A stretch of DNA of 64,000 bases from Sphagnum magellanicum. Its lineage: Eukaryota; Streptophyta; Sphagnopsida; Sphagnales; Sphagnaceae. Below the pieces are notes generated by a model that was not told the origin of the DNA, ran no database searches, and saw only the letters and a list, made by a program, of their open reading frames with translations. How positions within the stretch are numbered: the first letter of the stretch is position 1; every line of letters starts with the position of its first letter. The translations under genes and the position numbers were made by a program. Below are positions 38,875-50,289 of this stretch, piece by piece. The DNA lies in NCBI GenBank assembly GCA_021904315.1, contig CM038917.1:1674001-1738000 (forward strand), read 5' to 3'.

Positions 38875-39560
38875 CTCGTTCTTTGAACTCTTTCATCATT
38901 AGAATCTTCACGTTCATCCCACATTAAATCTTCAATTTCATTTCGACTCAACGTCAGTGCCCCTCCTATTTCCCTTTCATCCTCATCCTCTGAGATGTCA
39001 TCACTAACATCATCTTCTTCTTCTTCACATTCAAGCCCTTCATTGGTCGCTGAGGATTTGGGGGCTCAATCACCAGCAAGAAGGCCGACCACTTCACTTC
39101 CATCAATCCATGCCTTAAGACCTTTCAAAAGCTTGTTAAAGATTATATGGCATTTTGGATTGTCTTGCAAAACAAAACTTCTTTTGGGGTTAAGTCTATC
39201 TTTTGCAAGAAAGACTTGTTCAACTTCATTCGAAAATACGAAGGGTTGGTCACTCATACGGCTATCCCCAAAATTTTTGGAGGTGTCGATTGAACAGAAC
39301 AAGCAATCTTCCAATCGAGCACTGTTGCGAAACCATTGCACCTTTAATAATAAGGTCTTGAAACTTCTAAAATCCACTTCCAAAATCTCCTCAATTATTC
39401 CAACATAATCAACCTCTGAGCCATTAGGCTCTTCTTTAAACCGACAAGCAATGCAAGAATCACATGTGGTTCGTCGTTCATCAACATGATGCACTCGAAA
39501 ATGCTGCCCATATGACCACATTGCAGGGTAGCTCTGTGCAACAAAGCTGCATCCAACTAC
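38875..39560 (-). pseudogene. CACTA (En/Spm) transposon TNP2 C-terminal remnant with DUF4216-like region
   Basis: Minus-strand frame from about 39521 reads WSYGQHFRVHHVDERRTTC, then VDYVGIIEEILEVDF, LLKVQWFRNSARLED and FVFSNEVEQVFLAKD, the layout of the DUF4216 region in plant CACTA TNP2 proteins (YGxxEEIxEL ... KCxWF ... PFxxxxxAxQVFY). After a TGA near 39066 (GCAGGTGATTGAGCC) the same frame continues through an acidic stretch (CEEEEDDVSDD, RNEIEDLMWDERED) to a plausible donor at 38875. Only the C-terminal third is present; no transposase core or terminal repeats were seen. Confidence 0.65.
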
Positions 39561-39652
39561 ATTGTGCTTAATCTGCAGCTTTCCCGGACGAGCAGCAGCA
39601 GCACGTCGTTGCGGCGGTTATTAGCTACTTCGCCACGGAAAAACAACTTGCA

Positions 39653-39735
39653 ATGTCTGCATCATCATCGTCGTCGTCGTCGTCGTCGACGCCAGTTCAT
39701 GATCTCCGCTCCTCTTCTTTTCATCATCGCGGAGG
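39653..39735 (+). other. Possible orphan first coding exon with poly-Ser stretch
   Basis: ATG at 39653 opens MSASSSSSSSSSTPVHDLRS and ends at a good donor (GGAG|GTAAGA). Ser-rich, as in some chloroplast transit peptides, so it might be the first exon of the Rossmann-reductase fragment at 40706; the phases of the two exons do not match directly, so another exon would be required. Weak. Confidence 0.3.
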
Positions 39736-40386
39736 TAAGACAATTCTCTCGTTAATATATCAATCGAATTTTGATCATTATCATTTATCATTCCTCTTCT
39801 TCTTTTCTTCTTGTTTTTGGTTCGTTTTCACGATGCCGCAACAAAATCATGGATATAATCATCATCATCATCATCGCGCAACAAAGATAGGTGAACTTTC
39901 CTCTTCCAACTTTGCACTAGTTTTCTTTCTTTTTTTTCCGGTGTTTTTTTTTTTAGTCTTCAATTAGGATTTATGAAAGCTTCTGCAAGTGTGCAAGACT
40001 TGTCTCTTCACGGAGTCCTAAAATTATTTTTTTCCAGTAGGAGAAGAAGAAGAAGGAAATAGGCAATTTTGTCTTATCTGATGAAGAAAGAACGCTAGGA
40101 GGACTGCATGTTTTGTGAATCCACTTTTGCATGTGTACGGGTTTGGTGGCTTGGAAAGAAGAATGTTACAGTAGTGATCTAGGAGGTTCTTCTGTTTATT
40201 TCGGCTGGAAATATTGTTGTATTCATTCCTGCTGTGCACTAATTAAAGCATGAATGAGAACATCAGTCTCACTCTGCAGCAAATTGTTGTATGAAAGCAT
40301 TCTCGTCTTTCTGTTGTTGTTCTTTCACCATGGTTTCTTTAATAAAGGCAAGAGTGCTAACTTCTGTTCTGTCTGACCATTTCAGT

Positions 40387-40434
40387 GATGATGATGATGA
40401 TGACGATGATCTCTCTCTCTCTCTCTCTCTCTCT
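40387..40434. repeat. Adjoining GAT and CT microsatellites
   Basis: (GAT)n followed directly by (CT)n with about ten CT units. On the plus strand it reads as poly-Asp then Ser/Leu; this is not evidence for a protein. Confidence 0.85.
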
Positions 40435-40705
40435 GGAGTCATTGCAACCCCCACTGTTGTATGGATCCAGTTGCAGAAGGACATTTGACTAGTCAGACAC
40501 TAGCAGTCAGTATCTGTTACTTGCATGTTCTTCCCACCATCGCATGTTGTTTCAGTGCTCGGAATGTCAGTCCAATTTGTTCTCTTTTGTGTTTGGAATG
40601 GGGTACTGCCTTTTTCAGAGATCTCCAATTCTTTGCAGGGTATTACTGGAACATGTATGGAAGAATTATTTGTTTTGAGGTTAACTTGTGAACTGGTGAG
40701 TACAG

Positions 40706-40926
40706 GGTAGTAAGAGGTCATCTCTTGCAAAAGCAGAAACCGGTACCAATAGTCCCCTCATGAACTCAAGCAACAGCAGCAAGACAGTGCTTGTGGCTGG
40801 AGCAACAGGTGGCACTGGCAAGCGCATTGTGAAGGAGTTACTTTCAAAAGGCTTTCAGGTGCGAGCAGGTCTGCATGACCTGCAAAGGCAAAGGCTGCTC
40901 TTCCAAGCAGTGACAACCTCGAGTTT
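40706..40926 (+). pseudogene. NAD(P)-binding Rossmann (atypical SDR) exon fragment, frameshifted
   Basis: Acceptor TACAG|GGTAGT, then a frame with SSLAKAETGTNSPLMNSSNS followed by KTVLVAGATGGTGKRIVKEL and LSKGFQVRAG: the dinucleotide-binding GATGGTGK motif of chloroplast NAD(P)H-binding proteins related to Tic62 and At2g34460. Near 40871-40882 one base is missing; afterwards the homologous frame (PAKAKAALPSSDNLEF) runs in another frame to a donor at 40926. The rest of the enzyme is absent: sequence of a different gene follows within about 100 bases. Hence a gene fragment, not a gene. Confidence 0.7.
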
Positions 40927-41006
40927 GTGAGTCCTTTCACTATTTCCTGAAGTCCCTGACAAGGGTTGTGTGAGCAGATTAACACATTGAAAACACATTG
41001 TGCAGA

Positions 41007-43131
41007 AAACACATTGGTCCTTGTTTGTGCCCATGAAGCTGTTTGTGATGTGGGAGGGCTCAAAAGAGGACGACGGGGATAGAGATTGTGTTATGAAACA
41101 TGCAATTGATTTAGCTCCAGACATGATGGTGGGCAACTACGATGCAAGCTCAGACCCTGACATGAAAGAGCAGGCAAATTTGCAGTGGGCACAGGGCAAG
41201 GCTGGTGAGGACCGAGTTCATGTTGTGCTGTCTGAGGAGCATGGATGGCTGTTCGTGGGGATTTACGATGGCTTCAATGGCCCCGATGCACCTGACTTTC
41301 TCATGAGCAATCTTTATACTGCAATCTACCAGGAGCTCAAGGGCCTTCTCTGGGATCAGGATGACATTGGGTTTAATAGTTTTTGTCCTGGAGGAAGCCC
41401 AGAAGAGAAAGAGGCCTCTGGAGCTGTAGACTTCCCCAGTGTGGTGGGATCAGATGTTGAGGGAGATGATGAGATCCAGTGGCAGCAGCAGGGATCTTGT
41501 GGCAATAATTCTCTTTGTCAACAACTAGATTCAAAGCCCTTGGATCATTGTGTGGCAGAGTTCTGAAGGCAACAGTATAATCAACCATGTAGATCATCCT
41601 CCCATCAGGACCCTGGAACTTGTAAATGGTCATAGGGACAGAGGATGCAAGAACATGGAGTTTTTTTATATTCCATGTGTAGAAGAACTTCCTGTGCAGA
41701 AAGTGAATGGAGCTGCTGCTGTTGCTACTGCTGCCACACATACTAATCTGGTGGCAACAAATAACCAGCTTACTACTGATCACAATGTGATGCAAAATGG
41801 CAACTTTTTTGACCTGGGATGTGTCCTTGAAGAAAATGGGAACTTGGACCATGTATGTCAAGCATGTTTGTGGTTAAGAAAAACAGTGGATGATGACGAA
41901 GATGGACACAATTTTCCAAGGGAGAATATTAACTGTGATTCGCACTCTGCAGTGCCAGGAGGAAACTGCCACAGTTCAAATGTGAAGAAGCCTTCAGTCT
42001 GTAGGACAGCTGTAGAGATGTGGGAGGATTCTGAAGGAGTACTTAATGAAGGCACTCTAGGAGAAAATGTGGAAGCAAAACACAGCCCCCACCTAGATTT
42101 AAATGGGTGTAGAGGAGAGGAAAGGATAGAGACATCAAGGGACATTGATTTTCTAGAACAAAGGATAAATTCGGAGCATACAACTTCAGAGCAGGCAGCT
42201 TGTGGTGGTACATTTGAGAAACCTCAACCTGTGGACAGGCTGCAGCAGAAAAAGATGAGAATCAGAGGAGATATTGAAGATGAATCATCAGTAAGAAGAC
42301 CAATGGATCCTCTGGCATTGCAGGAATTGCAGGATCGCCACACCCAACAACAACCAGAGTTGTTGCAATGCAGGTATCCTTACCACCCACAACACATCCT
42401 GAGATTTTATCAGCTTTTACAATTTGCTTGGTCCAGAGATATTACCGAGTTTCTGCACAGTTTCAGAAGAACTCTGTAAGAATTTCCTGTCGCTTGTACA
42501 CATCTCATTTCTATGCATCTGAGTCTGTGAATTGAATAGTGCAAACTGCAGAAAAGCATCTGAGATCTATGATTGAACTAACTGTGATAGCTGTTTCAAT
42601 ATGTGGGATATACTAGGTGTGAGTTGAAGCAACAGAGACTGGAGGCTGAGAAACAACTGACTCAGAAGAAACTCCAGCTCAAGCAGCAGGAAGCTCAGGA
42701 CAATGAGAGGAGCTCAGTGGATCATGGTGCTGTGTTGGAAGCCCTTGAGCGTGCACTCAAAGCAACTGAGGCTGCCTTCTTAGAAATGGCTGACAGGTAG
42801 TTAGTTTTCTCCCCAGATGAAAGCTTTCTCCTCTGCCAAAAGTTTTGGGCTTTCAGTGCTTATTAACTGCCTGTCTTAGCAAATTAACTGCCTGGGCTCT
42901 TTTCCTTAAGTGTAATTATGCAGTTTGCTTGGTTAGTTTGATCCTATACAACAAGTTCCCTTCTTCATGGTCCTCACTTTTATCTCAAACAAGATGATGC
43001 CTTGATTGGCAGGCTTTTGCATGAAAATCCAGAACTCATGGTCATGGGATTCCATGTGCTTGTCATGCTCATGAAAGATGAGGATGTATATATCATGAAT
43101 GTTGGGGATAGTCGAGCAGTTGTTGCTCAGC
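41007..43131 (+). pseudogene. POL/PLL-type protein phosphatase 2C fragment
   Basis: Reads [39 protein letters not shown] and [15 protein letters not shown], the first PP2C motifs of the POLTERGEIST-like family (plant stem-cell and hormone signalling phosphatases). The frame then shifts by one near 41555 and continues to a donor at 42475; exons 42617-42796 (VDHGAVLEALERALKATE) and 43013-about 43131 ([30 protein letters not shown]) follow in phase. It is cut at both ends: most of the long N-terminal region is missing, and right after GDSRAVVAQ the homology stops, so the later motifs with the remaining metal-binding aspartates are absent. It cannot make an active phosphatase. Confidence 0.75.
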
Positions 43132-43161
43132 AACATTCAAAGAGCTGGGGTTCTCTTTCCC

Positions 43162-44344
43162 ATGTGGGCCATGCACGCACTGAATGTGCAAAAGTTTATG
43201 GACAAAATCAAGTTCAAACCCGCTGAGCAGTACCAAGCTGGTAAGTCAGACCCATCCTCCACCTATTCTCTCTGATTATGCTGCATCTAGAATTTTCTGA
43301 GGGTTGTAAGAATCTGGGTGCTTTGTGATTGAGGTTTTTGTGTGGTAATGGTTTGCACAATTTTTTTGGCAGCTAAGGCATCTCACCAAGAACCAAATGC
43401 TGATGTTTCTGTAGTGAGACTGTGATGGACCAGTTAGTGCGGTGTTGAAATATCCGTTTGTGAAAAAGATGGGAAATGGGACCTTTGCAACCCATTACAA
43501 AAAAGGTTTTCATTGGGGAATTGGAGGCTACAGGTAAGAATAACTCCAACAACTCCATCCTTGAACTACTGATCATCATTCAATGCTGATCTCCATGGTC
43601 ACACAATTGCATGCTGCAAGTTGCAAGTTGCAAGTGTGCAAAGATCAATGAATACTGTCATGACTAAGTCTCAGCTTGATCTCCATTTTGTTTTTGCAGA
43701 CCCTACGTTCAGTACACTGGCATGTATGCCACACAAGAAGGAGCAGCCAGGTAAAAGAATCTAAGATCCCATCAATCATTTTCCTCCTCATGAGGTTCTT
43801 TGAGAACCTTGTTTGAACTCACATGCATTTTTTGTGGAATATGAATCTCTCAGATTCAAACCCTAGTAGTATTGAGCCATATGCTGCAGCTTCTTGATGC
43901 TTCAATTTCTGGATTTATTGATTTGTGCAATGCTGTTTACCACAAGGTTATGGCCGAAAACATGATGTGTCTAGCTCAAGATATCCTTGACACATGTTGT
44001 GTGAATGCTGCCCATTACTGCACAGCAAGCTGCCATTGATAACTACATTTCTTCCTTCAAACCCTAGTGGTGTATTATATGTACAAACTACAACTCCTAG
44101 CGCAGGAGGCCTTTGCAAACAATCATGTCTTCAGCTCGTGGGTGGTTCCATGATGAGCTTCTCAATGTAAAACACCAGCAAGTAACGATGTCAGATTCAA
44201 GCTGTGCAACTGAGTGCAGATGATCAGCAACTTCTTTTGCTCATATATTCTCTGTCTTTTGGTGTTGACAGATGCGAAAACTCTGGGCGTTGTAGAAGTG
44301 GTGTTGTTGAAATTGGAATTACAGATGCAATATTGCAGGTGTGA
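43162..44344 (+). pseudogene. Fragment of an unrecognised conserved-looking gene
   Basis: Exons inferred from splice phase: 43162-43240 ([20 protein letters not shown]), 43373-43533 (VLKYPFVKKMGNGTFATHY, KKGFHWGIGGYR), 43700-43750 (PYVQYTGMYATQEGAAR) and possibly 44272-44344 (CENSGRCRSGVVEIGITDA, then stop). Codon pattern and three matching splice phases argue for real coding ancestry. One extra base between DVSVVR and CDGPVSAV in the second exon breaks the frame, so the copy is probably dead. I do not know the family. It begins within about 30 bases of where PP2C homology ends, in the same orientation. Confidence 0.5.
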
Positions 44345-44679
44345 ATGCTCATGCTTCAATTCATGATTCTCCATTTCATGTCTTTTAGGTTTTCAGGATC
44401 AGGAGCTGATGATTCGTATTTGTGGTCTGTGTATTCAACTGCAAGATTGAGAGCGAGCCAGCCGTTGTGAGGTGGATGTAGACAAAACTGTTGTTGGGAC
44501 CACATTGTTAGGGTGCATTAATGGTAAACTTAGTACATACAATAGAAGACAGCTTTGTTGATGTACAATACAGTAAAGCTTAGTCTTCACTAGGGTGGAT
44601 TTGTATGTGAGCATTTCGCCTTGTTGGTTGCTTGGTGATTAGAGGACACTAGTCAATGCTAGTGACCACCAAGGCACTA

Positions 44680-44970
44680 ATGTGATACTTTTTGTTAAGT
44701 AAGGTGAAAAAAGTTTGGAAATAAAGTGTAATGCTTTTTGTTAAATAATGTGGAAAACTTGAAGGAAAATAGTGGGATACTTGTTGTTAGCAATGAAAAA
44801 AAATGGGTTACTTTTTATTAAATAACGTGAAAAACATTTGAGGAAAGTGAGATACCTTTTGTTAATAACTTGGAAAACTTGAGAGAAAAATGTACGATGC
44901 TTTTTGTTAAATAATGTGGAAAACTTGAGGGAAAATAATGGGATACTCTTTGTTAATAATGAAAAAAATA
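44680..44970. repeat. Degenerate tandem repeat, about 40-bp unit, about 164-bp higher-order period
   Basis: Variants of GATACTTTTTGTTAAATAATGTGGAAAACTT repeat about seven times. A longer block containing GCTTTTTGTTAAATAATGTG and a GGGATAC stretch recurs with an offset of about 164 bases (near 44732 and 44896). The minus-strand open frame here is an artefact of the array. Confidence 0.7.
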
Positions 44971-46265
44971 GTATGAGCATAGTGCAGTCTAACCTCCATG
45001 TTACAAATGTGAAAATTTCATAGAAACATGTGAGATGGTGTTGAGGCAAAAATGTGGATATGAGTCAATATTTTCACGCAGTTTATCATGCTTCTATATC
45101 CCACACTTTTGCCACACCTCTAACCCATAAATTTCCCATGTCTTGCTACAGATTTGTCACATATAGTCCATGATATGAATCATCAAAAGCGTGGCAATAG
45201 TGAGGAAAATCTATGGGAAAAATGTCAAAAACTACTCCAAATGTTGTTGTGTGGTTGTTGTTCCAATAAAAGACAACACCTACTTTTCAAAGTTTTCATT
45301 GTGGTTGGCACGCTCTCCATGCATTAGGAATATATGCATATATTTGCATTCTGGAGATCCCCATGAGGTGTGGTATTCATTAAACAATGGTGGCCACAAT
45401 ATTAGCTTTGGAAAATGCACTACAGGGCTCACCGTTCTTGACCCAAAATTCAAATAGAAAGCAAATTTTTAGCCAATAGACTTGCAGTACAATTGGTGGC
45501 GACTTGTACCGACCACCAACAACATTTCATTTCATTGTTCAGTAGGTGGTATGCATTGGTAGTCAATGTTTAAAAACCCAATCTTCAAGCAGATGCAAAT
45601 CTTCTTCCCTTCCAGCTCTGCGAGTCTACTGGCATCATATACACCTTTGCTTATTTACAACCCAAGAATGCATCGTGTTGTGTCTGTTCATCCTGCAATG
45701 GTGGTTAATAGTCTTCAACATTTTTGGGATAAAAATTTGTTATAATTTTCCATTTAAGGGCATCTCCAACGGTGCTCAGTTTGTGACCCTGAAAATATAT
45801 TTATGGTATCCAAGTTTTGGTTGTTTACAATTTTTTCCAAAAATACCCATAAAACTAACACTGAAAATGGGTGGAAGGGTAGTAATAGGAACCCATCCAA
45901 ACCAATCGAACTATCTAGCCAATCAACAGCAAGTGTGAGGTTTTGTTGTGCCTTTTACCAACCTCAGCAAACTGTACAAAAATGTTGGGCCAAGACCATT
46001 TGCTGCACCAAACCGGCATGTTTTGACTTTTTTCATCTATTTTAAAAGTATAACTCAACCTAGGATTTGAACCTAGAAAAATACGCCCAATTTGCGCATT
46101 AAGTGGAAAGGAGATTGGTAAAACCAATCAAAAGAATTGCACATAGTGCATATTAGATTACAATGATACATGTGTTAATATTTCAATTTACAACAATGTT
46201 CACATTTTCTAAAAACCATGGCAACAAAGGTTGTATGTCCGAAGGTTGAAAATTGTTAACAATTT
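44971..46265. other. Intergenic DNA, nothing firmly recognised
   Basis: Short frames without domains. GGGCATCTCCAACGG at about 45759 resembles the outer sequence of some plant DNA-transposon termini, but I found no partner repeat. The stretch 45975-46100 has no coding pattern. Confidence 0.3.
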
Positions 46266-46267
46266 TC

Positions 46268-48245
46268 AATTATTTTCGACTTGTGACTCTAGATAACATT
46301 ACATACACCAATCCTCGTGCAAAAGATTCACAAATATGTATCACCACTTTGGATGATATCGTTGCACCTTTGGATTTGTGCCATGTAATTGCATAACCTA
46401 ACATTAAAGGAAATGGTGCTTTGTAAAAATGTCCTTGAGAATCATATTTGTTTTGAATTGATTTTTTTCGAACTATTTGCACGTATCCTAATGGATTGAG
46501 TGCAACAGAAATGCTATAAACATTATTTTCCGAATCAAACTCCAACTTTGTTACAATTCCAATGGTTCCATTTGCAGCACCAACTTTTAAATCAATGTTT
46601 TCAGTCAACATAACCAATGCTCCTAATGCAACATGTTGCATGTGATTGAATCTTTTATTGTTCACCCAAGATTGAATGTGTTCAACATTCCTTGCATTTG
46701 TCTCCAATTGAATAACATAAATTTGGTCAGCTAGAAATTTCTTGTGAAGAATCAAATCGTCGTAATAATCAACGTCCTTCCGATGTGCGCAAAGTATTGT
46801 TGTTTTGTTATCAATGTATTGTTCTACTAAATCTTCATCAATGTAACAATTGTTTAAAACTGATGAAATTTCTTCTTCTGTTGGTGCTCAACAACGGATT
46901 ATGTTTAAAAAAGAACAATATTCTGGATCTTCAACATGTCTTATTGAAGTTTCCAAAGTATGATATGTTGTAGAATTCCAATCAATCACATTATAAACAT
47001 AATGTTTTTGGCAATAATTTTCTGTGTCTGACAAATGGCAATGACATATTACTGGAAGTTATGCATGATCGCCCACCAAAATCACTAACTTATAATGATA
47101 TGGTTCATTTGTATCATTTTCAATTTGTCGTAGTCTAGTTTCAACGCTTTGCAACAATGTACTCGTCATCATTGACATTTCATCAATAATGATAATGTTA
47201 GCTTCTTTGAGAATTTGAAATTCAACAGTTAATTATTGTAACAGCGGAACATATCCTTTGCATTGTATATGAAATGTGTTATGGACAGTTAAAGCTTTTG
47301 AATTAAGCCTTGATGCTGCGCATCTTGTTGTTGTAGTAAAGATAACTTTTTTTTTCAATAACATATAATATTCGGTCAAATATTGAATGAAAAATGTCTT
47401 TCCACTACCAGGAGTTCCTGACATAAAATATGTTCACAAATAATGAATATGCATAACTATAAGAATAATTGATTATAAAATTTAATAAATATGCATAATA
47501 TTTTGTAGAATTTGTCTTTTATAATGTAAATATAAAAATTAATTACCATAATATATCTTTCATACGTGTAATAGATTTATGCATAACTTTTGGATGGTAA
47601 TTATTTAATATTTGAAATGAAATAAAATGAAATAAGTCATGTACTTGAAATGACATGCAAACCATTTGTTTTAGAACAAATGATGTTGAATATATGCATT
47701 TGTTCATGTGACAAAATTTTATTTTCCAAAGAATCACCAACATCATGTATCCAATAATTTGGATCAACTAGACCAATTTGTGATCCAACACATGTAGCAT
47801 CAATATTGATATTGATTGGTAAATTTTGTGAATTCTCAAAAGGATGTTTCTCCAAAAGCTTGTTGTATATTTGATTTTGCTTCTCATGATCATATAAGTT
47901 TCTTTTCCCATATTCAGATATGAGGTCTTGCAAACAATTAAAAGTTTTCACAATACCACGAACAAAACATTCATGATAATATGATCCTGCTAGATTTGTG
48001 GGAGATATCAATTCGCATTCTTTAAAAAAAGCAACATTGTTTAACAATATGTTGAAAAAAAATGGTTCAACATGTTTGCTAAGATTGAAGTCTGTGAACT
48101 GCACCAAGTGTTCACTTTTATATAAGAAAAACCCTAATTTATCTTTGCCCAAACATGTCTTCTTCTTCAATTTTGTTGTTGTGGAGAAAAGAGAAGGGCC
48201 CTCAAGCTCGGGTGACCTCGTCCTCACTTCTCCAGCAGATTTCAA
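46268..48245 (-). pseudogene. PIF1-like DNA helicase pseudogene (Helitron-type or related)
   Basis: Minus-strand pieces in order: 47637-48245 (ININIDATCVGSQIGLVDPN, LSHEQMHIFNII), Walker A GTPGSGKTF at about 47410, CAASRLNSKALTVHNTFHI, Walker B-like IIIIDEMSMM, ILVGDHA*LPV, DNKTTILCAHRKDV, and the C-terminal ALGALVMLTENIDLKVGAAN ... GYAITWHKSKGATI ... YVMLSRVTS. This is the PIF1/RecD superfamily 1B order as found in Helitron helicases. Stops at 47233-47235, 47059-47061 (the Gln of GDxxQLPPV) and 46888-46890 each fit a single C-to-T change. About 210 bases between the first piece and Walker A contain stops (intron or small insertion). No replication-initiator (Rep) domain seen. Confidence 0.75.
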
Positions 48246-48519
48246 AAATCAAAATCCCCAATTCAATGGCCAATAGTTTTTTTGAAGTTTGCTAAGTGCT
48301 GATCAGCCAATTATCCACTAGGGAGAACTTGTGGGAAAGTCCCAACATGACTGATCTGAAAATGGATACCCAAGTCAGTAACAGGAGGTTAGGGACCTCA
48401 ATCTTTGGGGTGTGGTCTTGGACAAAGTCTTGAATAAGGTCATGTTAAAGAGTATGCATGTGTTGTCAAGGCTCTTACCCCCTTTGCCCGGCCCCAGCTT
48501 CATCTGAAACCATCAGTGT

Positions 48520-50275
48520 TTAAGTGTTTCATCTCTCACATTTGTCCTCCCCTTGCCAGAACTCCTTACTATATTTTCAGCTCGACTCAAACTTGGAGTT
48601 TTCCCTGGATTTCCTTAGGTTGGTCTTCATTCGATTGTCGCATCATTCAACTGGTGATCCTTTGAATATGATTTTTGAGCACTTGCGAGACCTTTTTGAC
48701 CTTAAGGATTCAACCAACGGCTTCTCACAACTTTTCCAAGTGTATTCCCCTGTTGATTTGGGTCATATCTCAAGGTCCATTCCAGGGGTTCTTAACATTA
48801 CTAGACTTTTGGCTTTGGCCAAGCCTTTCAAAAGCATTTGATTGATTATAGCGAGTGAGGTTTTATACCGGTTGGTGAACATAGCTTTATGTTTACAATT
48901 TCATGACTTTTTTTTCACATTGTCACCACATCAATTTGGCCATCAATTTGGTGTGGCAATTAGGGGGTGTGAGGCCGTGGTTCATGACGTTTGAACTATT
49001 TTAAACATCCATCCCTATTGTGTGGTATTATAGGTGGATGTTAAAAACACCTTCAACACCATCTTTAGGAGAACCACCTTTCCATAACTTCATGCAATAG
49101 GAAGCTAGTTGTTTCAATTTTTTCCCTTTGTTAGATCCTTTTATGCCCAACAAGTTCCCCTTTTCTTCAGCCACCATTCCCCTTTGGAAGATATGTCAAT
49201 CATCCACTCTTTAAAGGGCACATGCCAAGGCAATCTACTTGTTGGACCTTTTTTTTGTGCTAGCTAATTTTCGTCCATTGTGGTGTCTAAGTTCGCTTGT
49301 GGACAACACTGACACCATTAGCTTTTATTGTTCATATTTTTTTGGCCACTTTTTTTTTTAGTTGGCTTTTGTGGGGCTCATGGTCCAATCGCGCAAGTGT
49401 TCAACTTGGTCACCTTCTAGTTTGTCTTTTGGTTTTTCTCTTCCAACTAATTTTTGTTGCCCCTTGGATGGTATTTGGGTTTTGGGCATCCCATTTGGGT
49501 CTACTTCTTTCTTTTTTTCTTTTTTGCAAGATGCACCAAACAAGGATGTTTGCCTTGCAAAGGCACTTTCAAGGTTAAAGGATGTCTAAGTTGCTTTTGG
49601 GATCATCTTTCGGTGTTTTCCCCAAAGACCCTCCTATTTACTACATTGTTTCCCTCCATTATTGGCCTTTCAATGTTAGTTTGTTTCCTTCGACTTGGTC
49701 CCCATGCAAGTTTTTAAGAGACTCTTGAGCCAAAGCTCCTTGGATTGCCCACATGCCCTATTAATGCATTAACATGTTTTTTCTTCATCTCTCGTGAAGG
49801 GATTAGCCTCATTCCACATAACTAATTGCGACTAGCAATCTATTTTAGGAATTAGGCACTTATAACATCTACCATCACCACCAAATTCCTATTAAATCAT
49901 AACCCATTTTTATTAGAGGTGATAAGTGTTGGTAGTTTTGGTTCACTTTCCTTCCAAGCCCATTTGAAGTTGGTGTCAAAACCCCTTCCCTTAGACATAA
50001 TAACATGCATTCCTTCATTCATATAATTTGCAAAAGAAGATCAAATTAACTTTAAGAAAACATTTCAAATAGATTGCACAACCATTCTTTCTTCAGCATC
50101 ATTTCTAACATGGTTTCTTATTCGCACCATACATGTTTGAAGTTTTGCGTGGGCCCAAGGGCAAGTGCTTGGCTATTTATCTCCCTAATCATTCCACCTT
50201 TCCACCTAGCCTTGGATGTTTTCTCCTTTGTGTTGCACACCAAGCTAGGCCTCCCCCATCCTTTAGTTCTTGGGG
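48520..50275 (+). pseudogene. LINE-like reverse transcriptase, 5' part of an element split by the hAT insertion
   Basis: Heavily decayed plus-strand frames in family order: SPVDLGHISRSIPGVLNITR, EVLYRLV, HQFGVAIRGCEAVVHDV, catalytic motif A-like VDVKNTFNTIFRRTTF (about 49034), motif B-like GTCQGNLLVGPFF (about 49220), motif C position reading VDNTDT in place of A-D-D (about 49303), then LVGLMVQSRKCSTWSPSSL-type segments, PNKDVCLAKALSRLKDVQVA, and FVLHTKLGLPHPLVLG up to the break. Many stops and shifts; long inactive. The frame stops exactly at the 8-bp target duplication 50268-50275 and resumes at 62338. Confidence 0.65.
50268..50275. repeat. Left target-site duplication of the hAT element (TCTTGGGG)
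   Basis: TCTTGGGG at 50268-50275 matches 62330-62337 exactly. Eight bases is the standard duplication made by hAT transposases. Confidence 0.85.
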
Positions 50276-50289
50276 CAGCCTTTTTTTAA

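Noticed and set aside
41373..41861. Minus-strand frame reading YKFQGPDGRMIYMVDYTVAF
   Set aside because: Protein-like to the eye, but antisense to the PP2C fragment frame, with no splice sites or known family; probably coincidental, though a reversed gene piece is not excluded.
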